From Apostichopus japonicus (taxonomy: Eukaryota > Echinodermata > Holothuroidea > Aspidochirotida > Stichopodidae), in assembly GCF_037975245.1 (NCBI RefSeq), contig NC_092577.1, positions 4,480,001 through 4,544,000 on the forward strand: DNA of 64,000 bases. Direction: 5' to 3'. Position 1 is the first letter of the stretch; each line of letters opens with the position of its first letter. The notes below the pieces were generated by a model. It was not told the DNA's origin. It was given only the letters and a program-made list of their open reading frames with translations, and did not search any database. A program made the translations under genes and the position numbers. Below are positions 21,845-33,965 of the stretch, piece by piece.

Positions 21845-22435
21845 ATGGCACCAACAACCATCCAGATATGGGGACACTCTTTTGTAAGGAGGCTAGGGGA
21901 GGCAGTTTCAGCCAAAAAATTGGGATTCAAAGATTGTTTGGGTTTACAAGGGGATACAAAAATCAATATCCATGGTGTAGGTGGTCTGAAACTGCCAAGG
22001 ATGTGGGGGGGCAGCTAAAAAAGTGGTGGGGGGCTGCATCCGGATGCCATCATTTTAGACATAGGATCCAATGATTTGTGTGATCCGGCCATCGTCCCAA
22101 AAGTACTGGCTCAAAGAATTTTTGAATTTTGTCGGTTTTTAATGCGTCACTACAATGTGAAAATGGTTTGTGTAATGCAAACTATCCATAGGCAAATTAT
22201 TCCAAAATGTGTCCCGGACTACAATAATAGGGTAGAAGAATTGAACTCCTCATTCGAGGCTATCTGTTGTAGTGACGACAGAATATTTTCATGGAGCCAA
22301 GGTGGCCGAAAAGGGATTGCTTCCAACCCTGATGTTATTAGATTTGATGGTGTCCATTTGAATGACTTAGGCACAAAACGATATTATAGGAACCTTCGAG
22401 GTGCAGCCATTCATATTATCAGAAGTTTGGGCTAA
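21845..22435 (+). pseudogene. SGNH/GDSL-like hydrolase reading frame
   Basis: ATG at 21845, 37 bp after the stop of the preceding gene and just after a splice-acceptor-like tctctctatttcAG. It reads TIQIWGHSFVRRL (block I, GHS in place of GDS), LDIGSNDLC (block III, GxND) and IRFDGVHLNDLG (block V, DxxH), so the Ser-Asp-His set is complete over about 196 codons, normal for a small SGNH hydrolase. Frame is lost between about 22006 and 22034: a run of seven G shifts it and a TAA follows at 22014-22016, and a run of six G restores it. In the shifted frame this bit reads GGQLKKWWGAA. So either two compensating homopolymer indels in the genome or assembly errors. SGNH frames of this type are common cargo in invertebrate transposable elements, which fits its neighbour. 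Substrate unknown. Confidence 0.7.
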
Positions 22436-22984
22436 ATTCTTTCAAATTTCCTCTACCTCCGTCAGAAGCCATCCATATTGCCAGCACAACCACCACAATG
22501 CAGTCTTTTCCTACCATGTCATCTCATATATCCATTCATGTCATATCTGTATTAAAGATGGACTCATTTTTGTGACATTTCATTTATAACCACTCCTATT
22601 TAAATTTATCCTGCAGCCCATTCAAGCAATAATTGATCCACTATCACATAGAAAAGTGCTATTGAATATGGGCAAAATGCTACTCAAATGCAAAAGATGT
22701 TTTGATACAATTTTCAGTAACTTATGAGAACCAAATTGCTACAGAAAATATGAAGTTCACTGAATTGGGTTCTGTGTCTTGTAATACAAAAAATGATATT
22801 GCAAATTCCATTTTACATGTAATCTGCATGTGCCATTCTCTTCCTGAATTTCAAGGTAAATGCATGTCTAATTCCTGATTCCATCTTTAATATAGACTGC
22901 TCACTTCTTTCAAAACATACTTATCTGATATCCTAAAACTATATAGAATAAGGCCTATAGTTTTTATTCGGCAGTTATAACTCT
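22436..22984. other. Non-coding, nothing recognised
   Basis: AT-rich sequence between the SGNH frame and the tandem repeats. No gene or repeat seen. Confidence 0.4.
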
Positions 22985-23275
22985 AAGGTAGTCATTGTAT
23001 TAGTGTTCAGGCAGCTTTTCCGAGCAAGGGCCAGGCTAAGTTTGTTTTGAATGCCTTACAGTGTATTTTTATTTAATTGTTTCTATTAGGCCTCGTAGTA
23101 ATAGCCAGGTAAGCATTGCACTGGTGTTCAGGCAGCTTTTCCGAGCAAGGGCCAGGCTAAGTTTGTTTGTTTGCCTTATAGTGCATTTAAAAAAATATTA
23201 GGCCTTCATTTTAGTAATAGCCATTCAGAGATTGTACTGGTGTTCAGGCAGCTTTTCAGAGCATTGTTAGAATGC
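22985..23275. repeat. ~118-bp tandem repeat, three copies
   Basis: The phrase tgttcaggcagcttttc recurs at 23004, 23125 and 23241 (spacings 121 and 116), with matching flanks (gtaatagcca..., gagcaagggccaggctaag). The third copy is shortened. Confidence 0.85.
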
Positions 23276-23458
23276 AGCATCATTATGAATTAACAGCTTG
23301 TTTGGTATTTTTCTATAACCCCCCCCCCAAAAAAAAAATTAATATCTATCACATTTTATTTTCATTGGGGTACCTATAAATGAGGAGCCTGCAGTATCAC
23401 AAGTTTTATAAGATTATAAAAATTGTATAAAGTTCTACGTTTTATTTCTAAGGATATA

Positions 23459-24800
23459 GGTTATAAGAAGTAGTTTAGCTTTCTTTTGAACCTGCGATGA
23501 TTGCCATCATAAATACAAGGAATTAAAAAGAAAATACCAAAATGGAGAGGAACTGGGGTGGCTATTAGGGGAGGAGGAGGCCACCCATCACTTCCAATTG
23601 TAATCTTCCTGTGCATTGTTTTTTCCAAGTCATAAATCCATAAAATCTTCATGTCAGAAAACTTGAGATGAAGAAACAGTTTGTTTTGATACTTGGAAGC
23701 AGACAGTTTTGATGGTAGTCAGAGCAATTTCAAAAGGGAAGTTTTTATCGATAGTTTGTTGCTTGCTCCGTTGTCATTACAGTGACTTAAGGTAAATTTA
23801 TTAACAGTGCTATGTGTTACTAATATGTTAGATTATTAACACAGCCTTTAGTAGGTTGGGCATGACGGGTAATATAATTCAACAGCAGTGTCACAGTCAT
23901 AGTGTATAAGGTTATAAGAAGTATGATTCGCTTTCTTTTGAACCTGCAATGATTGCCATCAAATATACAGAGAATTATAAAGAAAATACCAAAATGGAGA
24001 GGAACTGGGGTGGCTATTAGGGGAGGAGGAGGCCACCCATCACTTCCAATTGCAATCTTTCTGTACATTGTTTTTTCCAAGTCATAAATCCATCAAATCT
24101 TCATGTCAGAAAACTTGAGATGAAGAAACAGTTTGTTTTGATACTTTGAAGCAGACAGTTTTGATGGTAGTCAGAGCAATTTCAAATGGGAAGTTTTTAT
24201 CGATAGTTTGTTGCTTGCTCCGTTGTCATTACAGTGACTTAAGGTAAATTTATTAACAGTGCTATGTGTTACTAATATGTTAGATTATTAACACAGCCTT
24301 TAGTAGGTTGGTCATGACGGGTAATATAATTCAACAGCAGTGTCACAGTCATAGTGTATAAGGTTATAAGAAGTATGATTCGCTTTCTTTTGAACCTGCA
24401 ATGATTGCCATCAAATATACAAAGAATTATAAAGAAAATACTAAAATGGAGAGGAACTGGGGTGGCTATTAGGGGAGGAGGAGGCCACCCATCACTTCCA
24501 ATTGCAATCTTTCTGTACATTGTTTTTTCCAAGTCATAAATCCATCAAATCTTCATGTCAGAAAACTTGAGATGGAGAAACAGTTTGTTTTGATACTTTG
24601 AAGCAGACAAAGTTTTGATGGTATTCACGGCAATTTCAAGAGGAAGTTTTTATCGATAGTTTGTTGCTTGCTCCGTTGTCATAACAGTAAATTAGATTTA
24701 TTATTCGAGCAATGTGTGACGTTAGTTTGTTAACGTATCTCATAGTCTGTTGGGCAATTAATTCTACAGCAGTGTCACAGTCACAAGCTTTATGTAGAGT
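23459..24800. repeat. ~451-bp tandem repeat, three copies
   Basis: Units start with ggttataagaag at 23459, 23910 and 24362. Copies 2 and 3 are nearly identical over their first 300 bp; copy 1 and the end of copy 3 are more diverged. Minus-strand frames of 63-86 codons inside repeat with the unit and share GSDGWPPPPLIATPVPLHFG, but they lack a start context or known domain and are probably not genes. Confidence 0.9.
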
Positions 24801-25065
24801 TGTGAGTACATCTAGGCTATTGTGCATCATAGATAGTGCTGTCCTCGTCACTGGAATGCACCCAGTCGTCCTGGAACACCTATATAAAATGAGAAAGAAT
24901 CATGCTCACAGGACTATTTTGTATTATATATCTAGCAAGCATTAAGTTGTAAAATGTAAGAAGTGATGTTTATAATAAATTGGAAATTCTAATGAAATTG
25001 TCATACAATTTTTATTGTTGCACATATTGTCCTCGACACATGTAAAGATAACCAGCATTCATACC
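24801..25065. other. Non-coding
   Basis: Contains an AATAAA near 24975 on the plus strand. No gene recognised. Confidence 0.3.
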
Positions 25066-25183
25066 ATACCTTACTATAGTAAAATGAGTTCTTTTGTTTG
25101 AATGACCATGAAAGGATTAAGAACATACCTTACTATAGTAAAATGAGTTCTTTTGTTTGAATGACCATGAAAGGATTAAGAAC
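25066..25183. repeat. Perfect-looking 59-bp tandem duplication
   Basis: The unit beginning ataccttactatagtaaaa occurs at 25066-25124 and again at 25125-25183 without visible differences, so the duplication is recent (or an assembly artefact). Confidence 0.9.
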
Positions 25184-26428
25184 ATTTTGATTTCTGCTGA
25201 CCAGCCTGGTATGATAGTATATTTTCTGAGGAATGCAGATTCCCTTTACAAGAGCATATGTGAAGTCATATATGACAAGCAAGGAAAAGAACACATGACC
25301 ATCCATCTTCATTCCCCACTGTGACTACCTGCCCCACACCTGTCACCCAACCCCATCCACTCTGAGCCCATCAAAATCCTGTGAATATAAAGGGTCACCC
25401 ACCCTGTCATGAAAAATTATTGTAGATAACTTAATTTCTAGTAACTGTCCATCACCCCCCCCCCCCCTAGAAGTTCAACCCTCCACTCAAAACCTTCCCC
25501 AAATAGTTTGAGGTAAAGACCCCATATAGAAATAATGTTTATACTTTAATACGATCGGGAAAGACCGTAAGGTGTATTTCAACAAGATCTACAGAGGAAA
25601 AAACTGTGAACCCCATGCACTACCGAGGCACGGCTTGACAGTACTGTGCCTTACGTTCAAAAATACCAATATAGCTCAATTGAAATACTTTTGCATGTGG
25701 AAAAAAATTCCATAGACTTTGTGTGTGAAGGCAAACTGCATATACAACTGGGCAAGGTTACGACAATAGTCAAACAGCTCTTCCTGTAGGACAAGATTGC
25801 CTTGTACGACGTTATTATTTTCATTGAGAGCTTTGCCAAAATGTCTAATTATTTTGTGGTAGTTATAGTAAAGATGCTTGTTTCTTGACGGATGTATTAT
25901 CCCCATTAAATTAACGTTGTGTAAAATATTATGCTCAAACTGCGCATGTTCAAACTTTACTCCCTTCATCCACAGAAGATGGCCATTTCCGAAATGTGTG
26001 TTTAAGCTATCTTCATTGAAATAAACAGCCAATGCGCAAGTGCACTCAACCGCAAGACACGCGATATATATGAATATTCATAATGGTGTCGTGTGTCCGT
26101 GATTGATGTGTTTACAAATATAGTGTCATATTTCAGTATGTCAACGCGCAGTGAAGCGTACGGGGACTTGCAAATTCCCAGGGGATTTAGTGTCACATAA
26201 ATCGTTATAAAATCATATCGGTAGGTTCTTTTTAAACAAAACGTTGGATTTGGGGTAAGAGAATTGTGTTCTTTCACATGGTTAATATTTTAAGCGTTTT
26301 TCCATCGTTTTATTTCACGTGCGATACTGCTAACAAAGGTATGCATTTTCTGCTCCTGCATATGTGCATCAAGGGGTTTTGAGCCTACTCAGCCTATCAT
26401 TAATTTTCTGTTGTTTGTCTATTTGCAG
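25184..26428. other. Mostly non-coding
   Basis: Poly-C near 25450. A hairpin AGGCAC...GTGCCT at about 25624-25652. A minus-strand frame 26032-25676 (118 codons) begins MAVYFNEDSLNTHFG but resembles nothing I know and has no clear splice or promoter context, so it is not called. Confidence 0.4.
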
Positions 26429-27129
26429 AGAAAGTTGATGTGCCAAGTCCTCAGCATTCACAGCTATATACTTTGAATGGCTGTGGTATCAATGGACTCA
26501 ACTGGTTAGATGAGGTAACAACAAATTCCAAACAACTCTGACAGCAGAAATAGATATCCTGATACTTCCATGGGAGATCTACTGTAGTAACTATAGGAAC
26601 CAGTGCTTGCCACCCATGGAGATTAAGGTAATTTGACGAGCAACAAATTTGAATGTTTTATCACAAATTATGCCCCCTATCTATCTCTTGTCCCCTATAC
26701 CTGTCTTTAATACAGTGTAACAACCTATGCATAAACCTTTAAATGGACTGGATATGTTATTGAGGTGAACTGTGTACCTAGATAGCATTTCAGTAAGCTT
26801 TCCTTTAGACTAAGTACATACTGTTATAGTTAGGCTGTGGTTTACAAATCCCATTGATCCAGTTTTGGCAAAGAACACCTTCAATTTTATTCTCTTATTC
26901 TGAGTAACTTAACAGTTGCACTGGAGTGACAGGCATCAGTTTAACATGTTCCAAACAGATCAGGAATACATTGGGATATGTCCTGTAGGTCAGTTTGGGA
27001 GGAATCAGCTTAGCTAAACAAAAGTAGTTTTCATCACATTTCAGAGCCAGAGACGAAAAAGCCCTCCCCGCTGACCCTTCTCTGGATGATGTTTCTTCAG
27101 TATGGCAAGCCAGACCAAGTGGACTGTGA
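26429..27129 (+). CDS. Possible 3' exons of an unrecognised gene
   Basis: An exon-like block at 26429-26514 has a good acceptor (ctatttgcAG), one open frame only (VDVPSPQHSQLYTLNG, then CGINGLNWLDE) and a GTAACA donor. A second block after cacatttcAG at about 27045 reads open for at least nine codons, and an AATAAA lies at 27140-27145. No homologue is recognised and upstream exons are not seen, so this is a weak call. Confidence 0.25.
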
Positions 27130-27179
27130 TCCGGATACCAATAAAACCTGCAAGAATCATAAATGCACCCAACTTGGTC

Positions 27180-27957
27180 AAGCTTATCAAAATTGGTGAC
27201 TAGAAATGTTGCTGCAGACGTAGACCTGGTTAATGCTTACACAGTATTGCTCATATGTGTATTTACACACTGCACAGTGCATACTGAAATCTCCGAAAAG
27301 ACATCTTTATGGACAAAAAATGATAATTGCAGAGAATTCTGTTGTGGTTTATATTGTAACGACTATAAAAAGTATCATTTTGGTATGAAAAAAATTCATC
27401 TCTCAAGGTTGCATACTCCTATTAGAGTCTATATCCATTCCCTCGATTGCTCTCCTTCAGGAAAAGTGCCAAAAAGCAGCGGGAGAACATCTTTTTTTGA
27501 CCTGTTATTAATCATAATTTAGTTTTTTGTGGCTTGCATGTTGAAGAGCATATATGGAAGTACATATGGTGGGTACATTGGGTCAATTGAGGCAGTTTTA
27601 GACCCCTTTAGGCTTCACAGGAGCAGCGTAGGAAAATTGTTTACCACTGAGTGAAGAGGTCTGTTTACAAGTGACAAAAACTTCCGGGTCGAATAACAAA
27701 ATATCTACATGGTCATGATACAGAAAATTGTAAGAGCCTTGAAAGGCCAACTTGTCAGCTATCCGGTGATAGGTAGCATTCAGCTAGTGAAAACTTCTAT
27801 CTAGACTTAGAGACCACATTACTTTTGTGATTTAGTGTGTAAGTCAATGGGACTTGTAATAGGCGTATGCTACCTTAAATATAAGGAACAATCTGTGATA
27901 TACAGTGCGCATTATGCAATCAGTGAAATAACCACAGTACGTAAATACATAGAGAAG
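27180..27957. other. Non-coding, nothing recognised
   Basis: No feature supported by eye. Confidence 0.4.
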
Positions 27958-28285
27958 TTGTGGCGGAATGGTTAGGGCACTGAACACGTGATTCCATGAT
28001 CGTGGGTTCATGTACCAACCTGGTCCATAAGTATGTATCTGTAATGAAGACACTTAATCTCAATTGCCTTTGTTTACCCAGGTGTATAGGGTACCCTGGG
28101 AGGTATACCATTTGCACCGCTTTATGGCTGCAATGATATGGGATGTCCCCTGGGGAACATGTAGATGTATCTCAGCATAGTGAGCATAATGTCTGATATG
28201 TGTTACCAAGGACCATAGATAGTGTTCCGTAAATACTGTGCTAATGTTGCAATATAAATGGCTAATTTACATTACATTTACAGAG
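27958..28285 (+). mobile_element. tRNA-derived SINE
   Basis: The head resembles a tRNA with RNA polymerase III boxes: TGGCGGAATGG (A-box-like, 27960) and GGGTTCATGTACC (degenerate B box, about 28005). The body that follows contains gtgtatagggtaccctgggag and ends near tggctaatttac, a 3' tail typical of SINEs. About 330 bp. Confidence 0.65.
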
Positions 28286-29714
28286 TGCGGCTAGCACAAA
28301 TGTTACATACTTAACCAAATGTCTTTAGGCCTTTGTTACTTTGCCAAAACTGTATGTCAAAAGTGAAAAAGGAAGGATATTTTTTTGTGTAATGCAAAGA
28401 GATAGTTCACTTGAGTATTCATCATTGATTTATAGAAAAACTGTGGTGAGTCATAAACCAAACTTATGACAAATAATTTCTCAGCAGAAATTGTAACATA
28501 TACGTACACATAATACTGCACACCGGTTATATTAAATAATGTACACCGGTCATACTACTAGTATGCTATATATATTGCATGCCTAAGCCCCACATAAGTG
28601 TAGTGTATAAGATCATTGTTTGTGTACTTGCGCACACCTTGGGGATCAAGCAAAGTTCAGATTATCAGCAAATGATGTTCGATATATCGGGCAAGTCTTT
28701 AACATGGACTTCAGTGTACTTGGCAAAAATTACAATCATTACATTAAATGAGGTTAGTGTGATTGAATGTGGGGTTCTCATTTAAAATGTACCCCAAAAA
28801 TTGACCTAAAAGGTAAGTTTCTACCATTCAAGACATAGCTTATAGTTTGTGAAAACTACTTCTAGAAATATTTTAACTACTTTGTTTTCTGTTCCACCCT
28901 AATGTTGCTTCAAGGATAATAACATATTCAACTTACATGTTCTGCATTAATATTGAACCATCACATCCATGGTCAGAAACTCATAATAATATCACTCCCA
29001 ACTTCCTAATTCGAGATGATGATTATAAGGATATTTTCGGGCCCTTTTTAACAGCTAAGGTCATAAAGAGCTACTCAAGGCCTTTTTATACCATTTGATT
29101 TGACATGGGGTATTATTTTTATAAATAAATTTATAAATATGATATATTATTTTGTGTATATTAAATATATGTTATGTATATTTATATTTAAATATTAATT
29201 AAGATAATTTATTTAGCTAAACTTCTATTTTTGTATTTGAGCTGTGTACTTGCATTTTTTTCCCTTTTTCTGTCTTTCCACATCTCTTCCATGCTGCTAT
29301 TTTGATGAAACTGATGGAGCCCATAATGATGCATGGTCAGTGGACAATGAGGGTCTTTAAGAAATTGTATAGGTATAGGTCATCAGGGGTTCTAATTGTT
29401 TGAAAACTGTTGAACACTTCCAACTTAATGGCTTAGGAGCATTTCAAAGTAATACCATAAGTATTCTCAAGATGTTTTGTCAGAAAAGATTTTGACAATT
29501 TTGTAAAAATAAGTTTTCCCAATTGTCCCATAAACATTTATTTTAGTTTTAACTGTTCTTTAACCTTTAGTGTTTGTTATTGTTCTTTATGAAATGACTT
29601 TTAAATGAAATGCTTATTTGTCACATTTTGCATTAATACTGAATGTTAATAAAAATTACCATGAAACTTACAATGTGTGTCACTATCTCATTTCTTAACT
29701 AAAAAGTACTTAAT
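28286..29714. other. AT-rich non-coding
   Basis: Very AT-rich at 29100-29220. No gene, RNA or clear repeat recognised. Confidence 0.4.
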
Positions 29715-29950
29715 CTTAAACTAGTCTTGTGACTTAAATAAGTAGTCACAGTTGCAATGACTAATATTTTTGGTCACTGGACTAAGCTTTGGTCGATAGA
29801 GGCATCGTAGAAGGACTAATTTTAATTAGTCAGAAAACTCGATTTAATTAGTCACAAAACTAAGGTTATATAGTCAAATGACTAGAAGAAACTGGTCGAT
29901 AGAGACATCGTTGTGACTAATTTTTTTTAGTCCTATTGACTAACTATTGT
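29715..29950. repeat. TAGTCA-rich inverted-repeat block
   Basis: About ten copies of TAGTCA or its complement TGACTA, plus two copies of ggtcgatagagRcatcgt. The same word family occurs at 16150-16270, including a palindrome there, so these may be two copies of one short fold-back element. Confidence 0.5.
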
Positions 29951-30831
29951 TTACAGTGCAGTGCTTCAAAATGGATAGGACAATTTACATGGCGAAATAC
30001 ACGCTAAACTATATAGGCCTATAGTCTTATATTTTAAACTATACAAACTGTGTCGACATAGTTCCAAGGACACAGGTTCACCAGAACCAGTCGAGTCATT
30101 TTCTATAGCTTTGTTGTCTACGCAGTGAACTAAATACTGAATGACTAACACATTTGGGCTGCGTAAGTACGTTCCCATAGCAACTCATCAAAATGGAAGA
30201 CCTAATATATTAGGCTTATATTGTCAACGGGCCGCTATGTGTAAAGCATACCGCAAAGATACGTGTCAAGAAGTAATACATATATTATAAGATCGATGGG
30301 GCATAGGGGGCATAAATTGCAACCGGCGTATAGTGATCCAACTGGCGACAGTGGGTCTTTTGTAAGGCAGTGCGACTGTTTTGAATAGTGAAAACTTGGG
30401 TGACTGGGCTTGACAAGGTAACCATCAGTCAAGTTTTGTTCAACTACCTTATACCACTACTGTCCTTACGAACAGCTCCTATATATACCACCTTCTCCGA
30501 TCATAAAAAAATGATATTCATACTGCTCGTACTGTCAGTACAAGTTGTTCGAAGCATGATATGAAAGTACAGTTTTAATCACAAGATTGTCACCCGAACT
30601 TGATGACAAAGCACATATTCAACGCATCGAGTCAAACGTTTTAAATGTTTTTTATATTTTTTTATGACATATCTATATTTACATGATATAGTTTTCTTTT
30701 TCTTTGAGAAAGAACCATAAAAAACAAGAGTCCCTGGAAAATTGACCTTATCATATAGTAATGAGATTGTATGATATACCTGATTTAGCAATAAAAAGGG
30801 ATGAGTTCGGCAGACAGCGTATTTACTTGTT
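29951..30831. other. Non-coding, nothing recognised
   Basis: No supported feature. Confidence 0.4.
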
Positions 30832-31085
30832 AGTTTATGTATGTATGTATGTATGTATTTTAGATCCTCCTACAAACAGGAACTCGCAAAGAAGCCATCA
30901 TTGGCTTATCAAGCCCGCAAGCTGACTGAAGTCAATCTCTTACTTTCATATTTAACGTCCATGATTATGAATTGTCAACAACTGATCTTTAACTGGACGA
31001 CATACATTAATCTTGCAGTGACTCGAACCGGGCCCTTATGATTGGAAGGCACCGGCGTTAACCACTGAGGTAACACTCCACAATG
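30832..31085 (-). mobile_element. tRNA-derived SINE (minus strand)
   Basis: Read on minus, the head (about 31075-31010) has TACCTCAGTGG (A box) and GGTTCGAGTCACTG (B box). The body runs to a (CATA)n tail at 30855-30836. About 250 bp. Confidence 0.65.
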
Positions 31086-31139
31086 TTCATAATAAACGTG
31101 TGTTCATCATAAACGTGTTAACGTGTAAACGTATTATCA

Positions 31140-31255
31140 TAAACGTGTTAAGTTGTAATCCATAAGCCCTTGCGGGTGTCTTCCACATGTAAGGTCGCTT
31201 AAGCGTCGTTAAAATAGCTGCTGATTATTATTTTTATTATCATTATTAGCTGTAG
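31140..31255 (+). mobile_element. SINE/LINE 3' tail fragment
   Basis: Contains ggtcgcttaagcgtcgt followed by aaaata.ctgctgattattatt. The same tail occurs behind the tRNA-like head at 51958-52070, so this is a 5'-truncated member of that SINE family. Confidence 0.55.
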
Positions 31256-32084
31256 AATTTATCATGAATTGCAGAAAGAAGGCCACTTCTCATTTACGTA
31301 TTATTACTTTCAATACACCGGTTACGTGTTTACATGTATTATACGCCTTTACAGTCTTAAGTTCATATTGATAAATTACTCCCCGATTGTTATAAAAATC
31401 AAATGTGTAAATACCATATTTTTACAAGTCAAAGTAAAATCAAGACTAATGGAGTATAGTAAAATGAAGGGGGGAGTTATTGACCGTGTGCCTATTGATC
31501 TGAGTGGTACGTCGATAGCACAACCTGACAAGTTTATAAAACAAAGTTTCCTGTATAACATGTCAGGAGAGTTAGCTCCTGTATGTAATTTCACCCGAAC
31601 CGAATTGTACAGTTGCTTATAATAGCGTTTTCGACTTGAATATATTGCGCATTTATATGCATCTGTGTTATAACATGATAACACGTGTGATGCTAGAGGC
31701 ACATTTTATTGCGGCCTGTGTTAAAAAAAATATATAAAAATATAAAAAAATAATAAGAAATAAAAAAATATTTTATATTATATAAAAATAAAAATAAAAA
31801 AAAATAAAAAAAATAAAAAAAATATACATATATATAAAAAAATATACATATATATAATACCACTACGATTTACTGTATTGTATCTTTAAATATATATCTA
31901 GCTCTCGCATGCTCCCAAAACATAACACGTGTTAGTGTGTTATAACACCCTGGCATATTAATGCAACATCAGCTACACGTTAAGAACAAATATAAGCTCA
32001 CACCTTTTCGGCTTGGGTGGTAATTCTGTCTTCATAAAGAGATTAGACTGTATAAATATCCTGGCACTGCGATGAATGGGCAGC
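31256..32084. other. Non-coding with A/T low-complexity tract
   Basis: 31720-31860 is an A-rich (AAAAATA)n-like tract. No genes recognised. Confidence 0.5.
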
Positions 32085-33180
32085 ATTTTACGGCGGAAAT
32101 GTTAAAGTACCTTCGACACGCGTCACGGGAAAAAGACACGCATTTAAGTTATCGTAAGCACAGTCCTTGGATGTTTACGTCTTGCTTACGGTCACCTTAA
32201 ACATCGGAAACCCGTACATTTTGGAACAACGCGTTTACGATGTGATTACGCATCCGTAAACATTGTAAACACGGAACAACAGATTTCCGTTACGTTTATG
32301 ACAACTTACATATCGGAAGTTAATAATAACTTTCGTATTTATTAAAACTTATTTCTTCTCCACGTTTACGTTGACCTTAATCTCGCCACGAAGAAATTTA
32401 CGACAGGATTACGATTATCTTACACATCGGAAACTCGTAGCATAGATACAACGCGTTTACAACAAACTTACGCCAAACTTAAGCATGACGTTAACGTTGA
32501 TTGTTCCATGAAATAAAACACTGGACACAATTCTCATGTCAATCTTTCCGATAATGATATTACCCTGTGACTGCATCTCATGAACAAAATTTCAACATTT
32601 ACGTTGGCTGAAACGAGTGCAGTTAAAAATTTACTGTATATTTACAATTAACTTACAAATACCCAAATACGTTCATTTCAGCGTTTACGTATTGATTACG
32701 AAATCCTTAAACGTCAAGTTTTCATGGACTTGTCATGCTTAATACTATTTATACGAAGATGACATTATACTGTGTTTGTTCGTATTAAACATATATGAAT
32801 ATTTTCGTTCACCTGAAACAGGAACAGTACGGCATGCTTAGGATATACACGTCGGAAATTCCGAAGCATGCACACCACGGGATTACAGCATGATTACACC
32901 AACTTACTCATTGCGTTTACGTTGAATGTATTCTCCACTGAATTCGGAATTTACGGGAAGATTACGATTCACTTACGCGTCGGAAATTCCAGAGCATACA
33001 CATACCACGAGTGTCAGTACAGCATGATTACATCAACTTGCACACTTCGCTTACGTTGACTCAATAAAGATTCGGAATTTAAGAGATGATCAATATTAAC
33101 TTAAACGTCGGAAATTTCAAAAAAATACACAGAACGTGATTACGGTATGATTACAACGCCCATATACGTCACATTTAAGT
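32085..33180. repeat. Degenerate ~130-bp tandem repeat rich in TTACG and TCGGAAA
   Basis: Words such as cgtttacg, gattacg, cttac and cgtcggaaatt return in the same order many times. TCGGAAA-type anchors stand near 32204, 32315, 32435, 32852, 32980 and 33109, giving spacings close to 110-131. Copies are strongly diverged. No coding potential. Confidence 0.65.
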
Positions 33181-33244
33181 TGTACCCACGGGTATTTTTT
33201 ACCGAGACAATCATCTGCCTATTCGGTTTATTATATATGTTCGT

Positions 33245-33470
33245 CTGTAATTATAGCATGCTAAAGTACTTGCTAGAAGTTTTCAAAAAGAGAGGCTTTA
33301 ACTCTTCCAAAGTGTTCTCTTGAAATTCTAGTAAATGGACACACAAGATGACTGAATGTCCAGTGAGGTAAATTTCCTTCAGGGTGCACGTGGTAATAGA
33401 AAAAAGTTAAAGGATTTGACCAAAGGTGACCATTTTGAATATCTAACATTTTTCTAATACAGCATATATC
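33245..33470 (-). repeat. Dispersed repeat, copy 1
   Basis: Read on minus it has ggtcacc, then ggaaatttacctcactggac, attcagtcatctt, tttttgaaaacttctagcaa and agcatgct. The same order occurs at 40770-40980 (minus), 48130-48340 and 50125-50325 (plus). Confidence 0.7.
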
Positions 33471-33554
33471 TTTCAACGTGAATGTGCATGGCCTGCACAA
33501 ACATACTACCATAATGTACCTCACAATGTATTTCTCATACTTTGTTCAGTTATA

Positions 33555-33556
33555 AC

Positions 33557-33590
<34 letters not shown>
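33555..33590. repeat. (TA)n microsatellite
   Basis: Uninterrupted TA dinucleotides after a tatatatacat lead-in. Confidence 0.95.
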
Positions 33591-33821
33591 GCAGCTGTCA
33601 AACCAACAAAACTCCTCAAGCTAATTCTATGAGAGTATCAGCAAATATCCTCGTGGTTGCTCATTTTGGTAAGTTACGTAATTCACGTTGCGGGCCCTCG
33701 ATCATAATACCTCAACAAACAGCTCGCCCTCACAAAGAATTAAGTTTGGCGCTCTGGCATGGCTGATCGATATTCTTATCACTACCGCTGGAATCATGAG
33801 AAAACAGATGAGAAGACACAT

Positions 33822-33965
33822 CAGGGGCGTATCCAGGATTTTCTAACCCGGGGGGCGCAAATTACTATCTAAGCGGAGCGCCACCTTCGGTTGGCGCGCA
33901 GCGTACAAGAAAGTTTCTGGTTTTGATAACCCCCCCCCCCCAGATCACCGGAAATGCCACTTCTC
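33822..33965. mobile_element. Transposon-end-like sequence CAGGGGCGTATCCAGG
   Basis: CAGGGGCGTATCCAGG followed by a CCCGGGGGGCGC block is the kind of terminus seen on many invertebrate DNA transposons. An inverted partner (reverse complement CAGGCGCGTATCCAGG) stands at 39896-39911. Both are flanked by CACAT (33817-33821, 39912-39916), but a 5-bp match is too little to prove one element. Confidence 0.4.
33878..33897 (+). repeat. Dispersed TTCG-loop hairpin, copy 1
   Basis: GCGCCACCTTCGGTTGGCGC folds into a stem with one mismatch and a C(TTCG)G tetraloop. It is embedded in a longer shared sequence (actatctaagcg before, agcgtac after). Confidence 0.8.

Noticed and set aside
25676-26032. 118-codon minus-strand frame beginning MAVYFNEDSLNTHFG
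   Set aside because: No known domain, no splice or promoter support; length possible by chance in AT-rich DNA.
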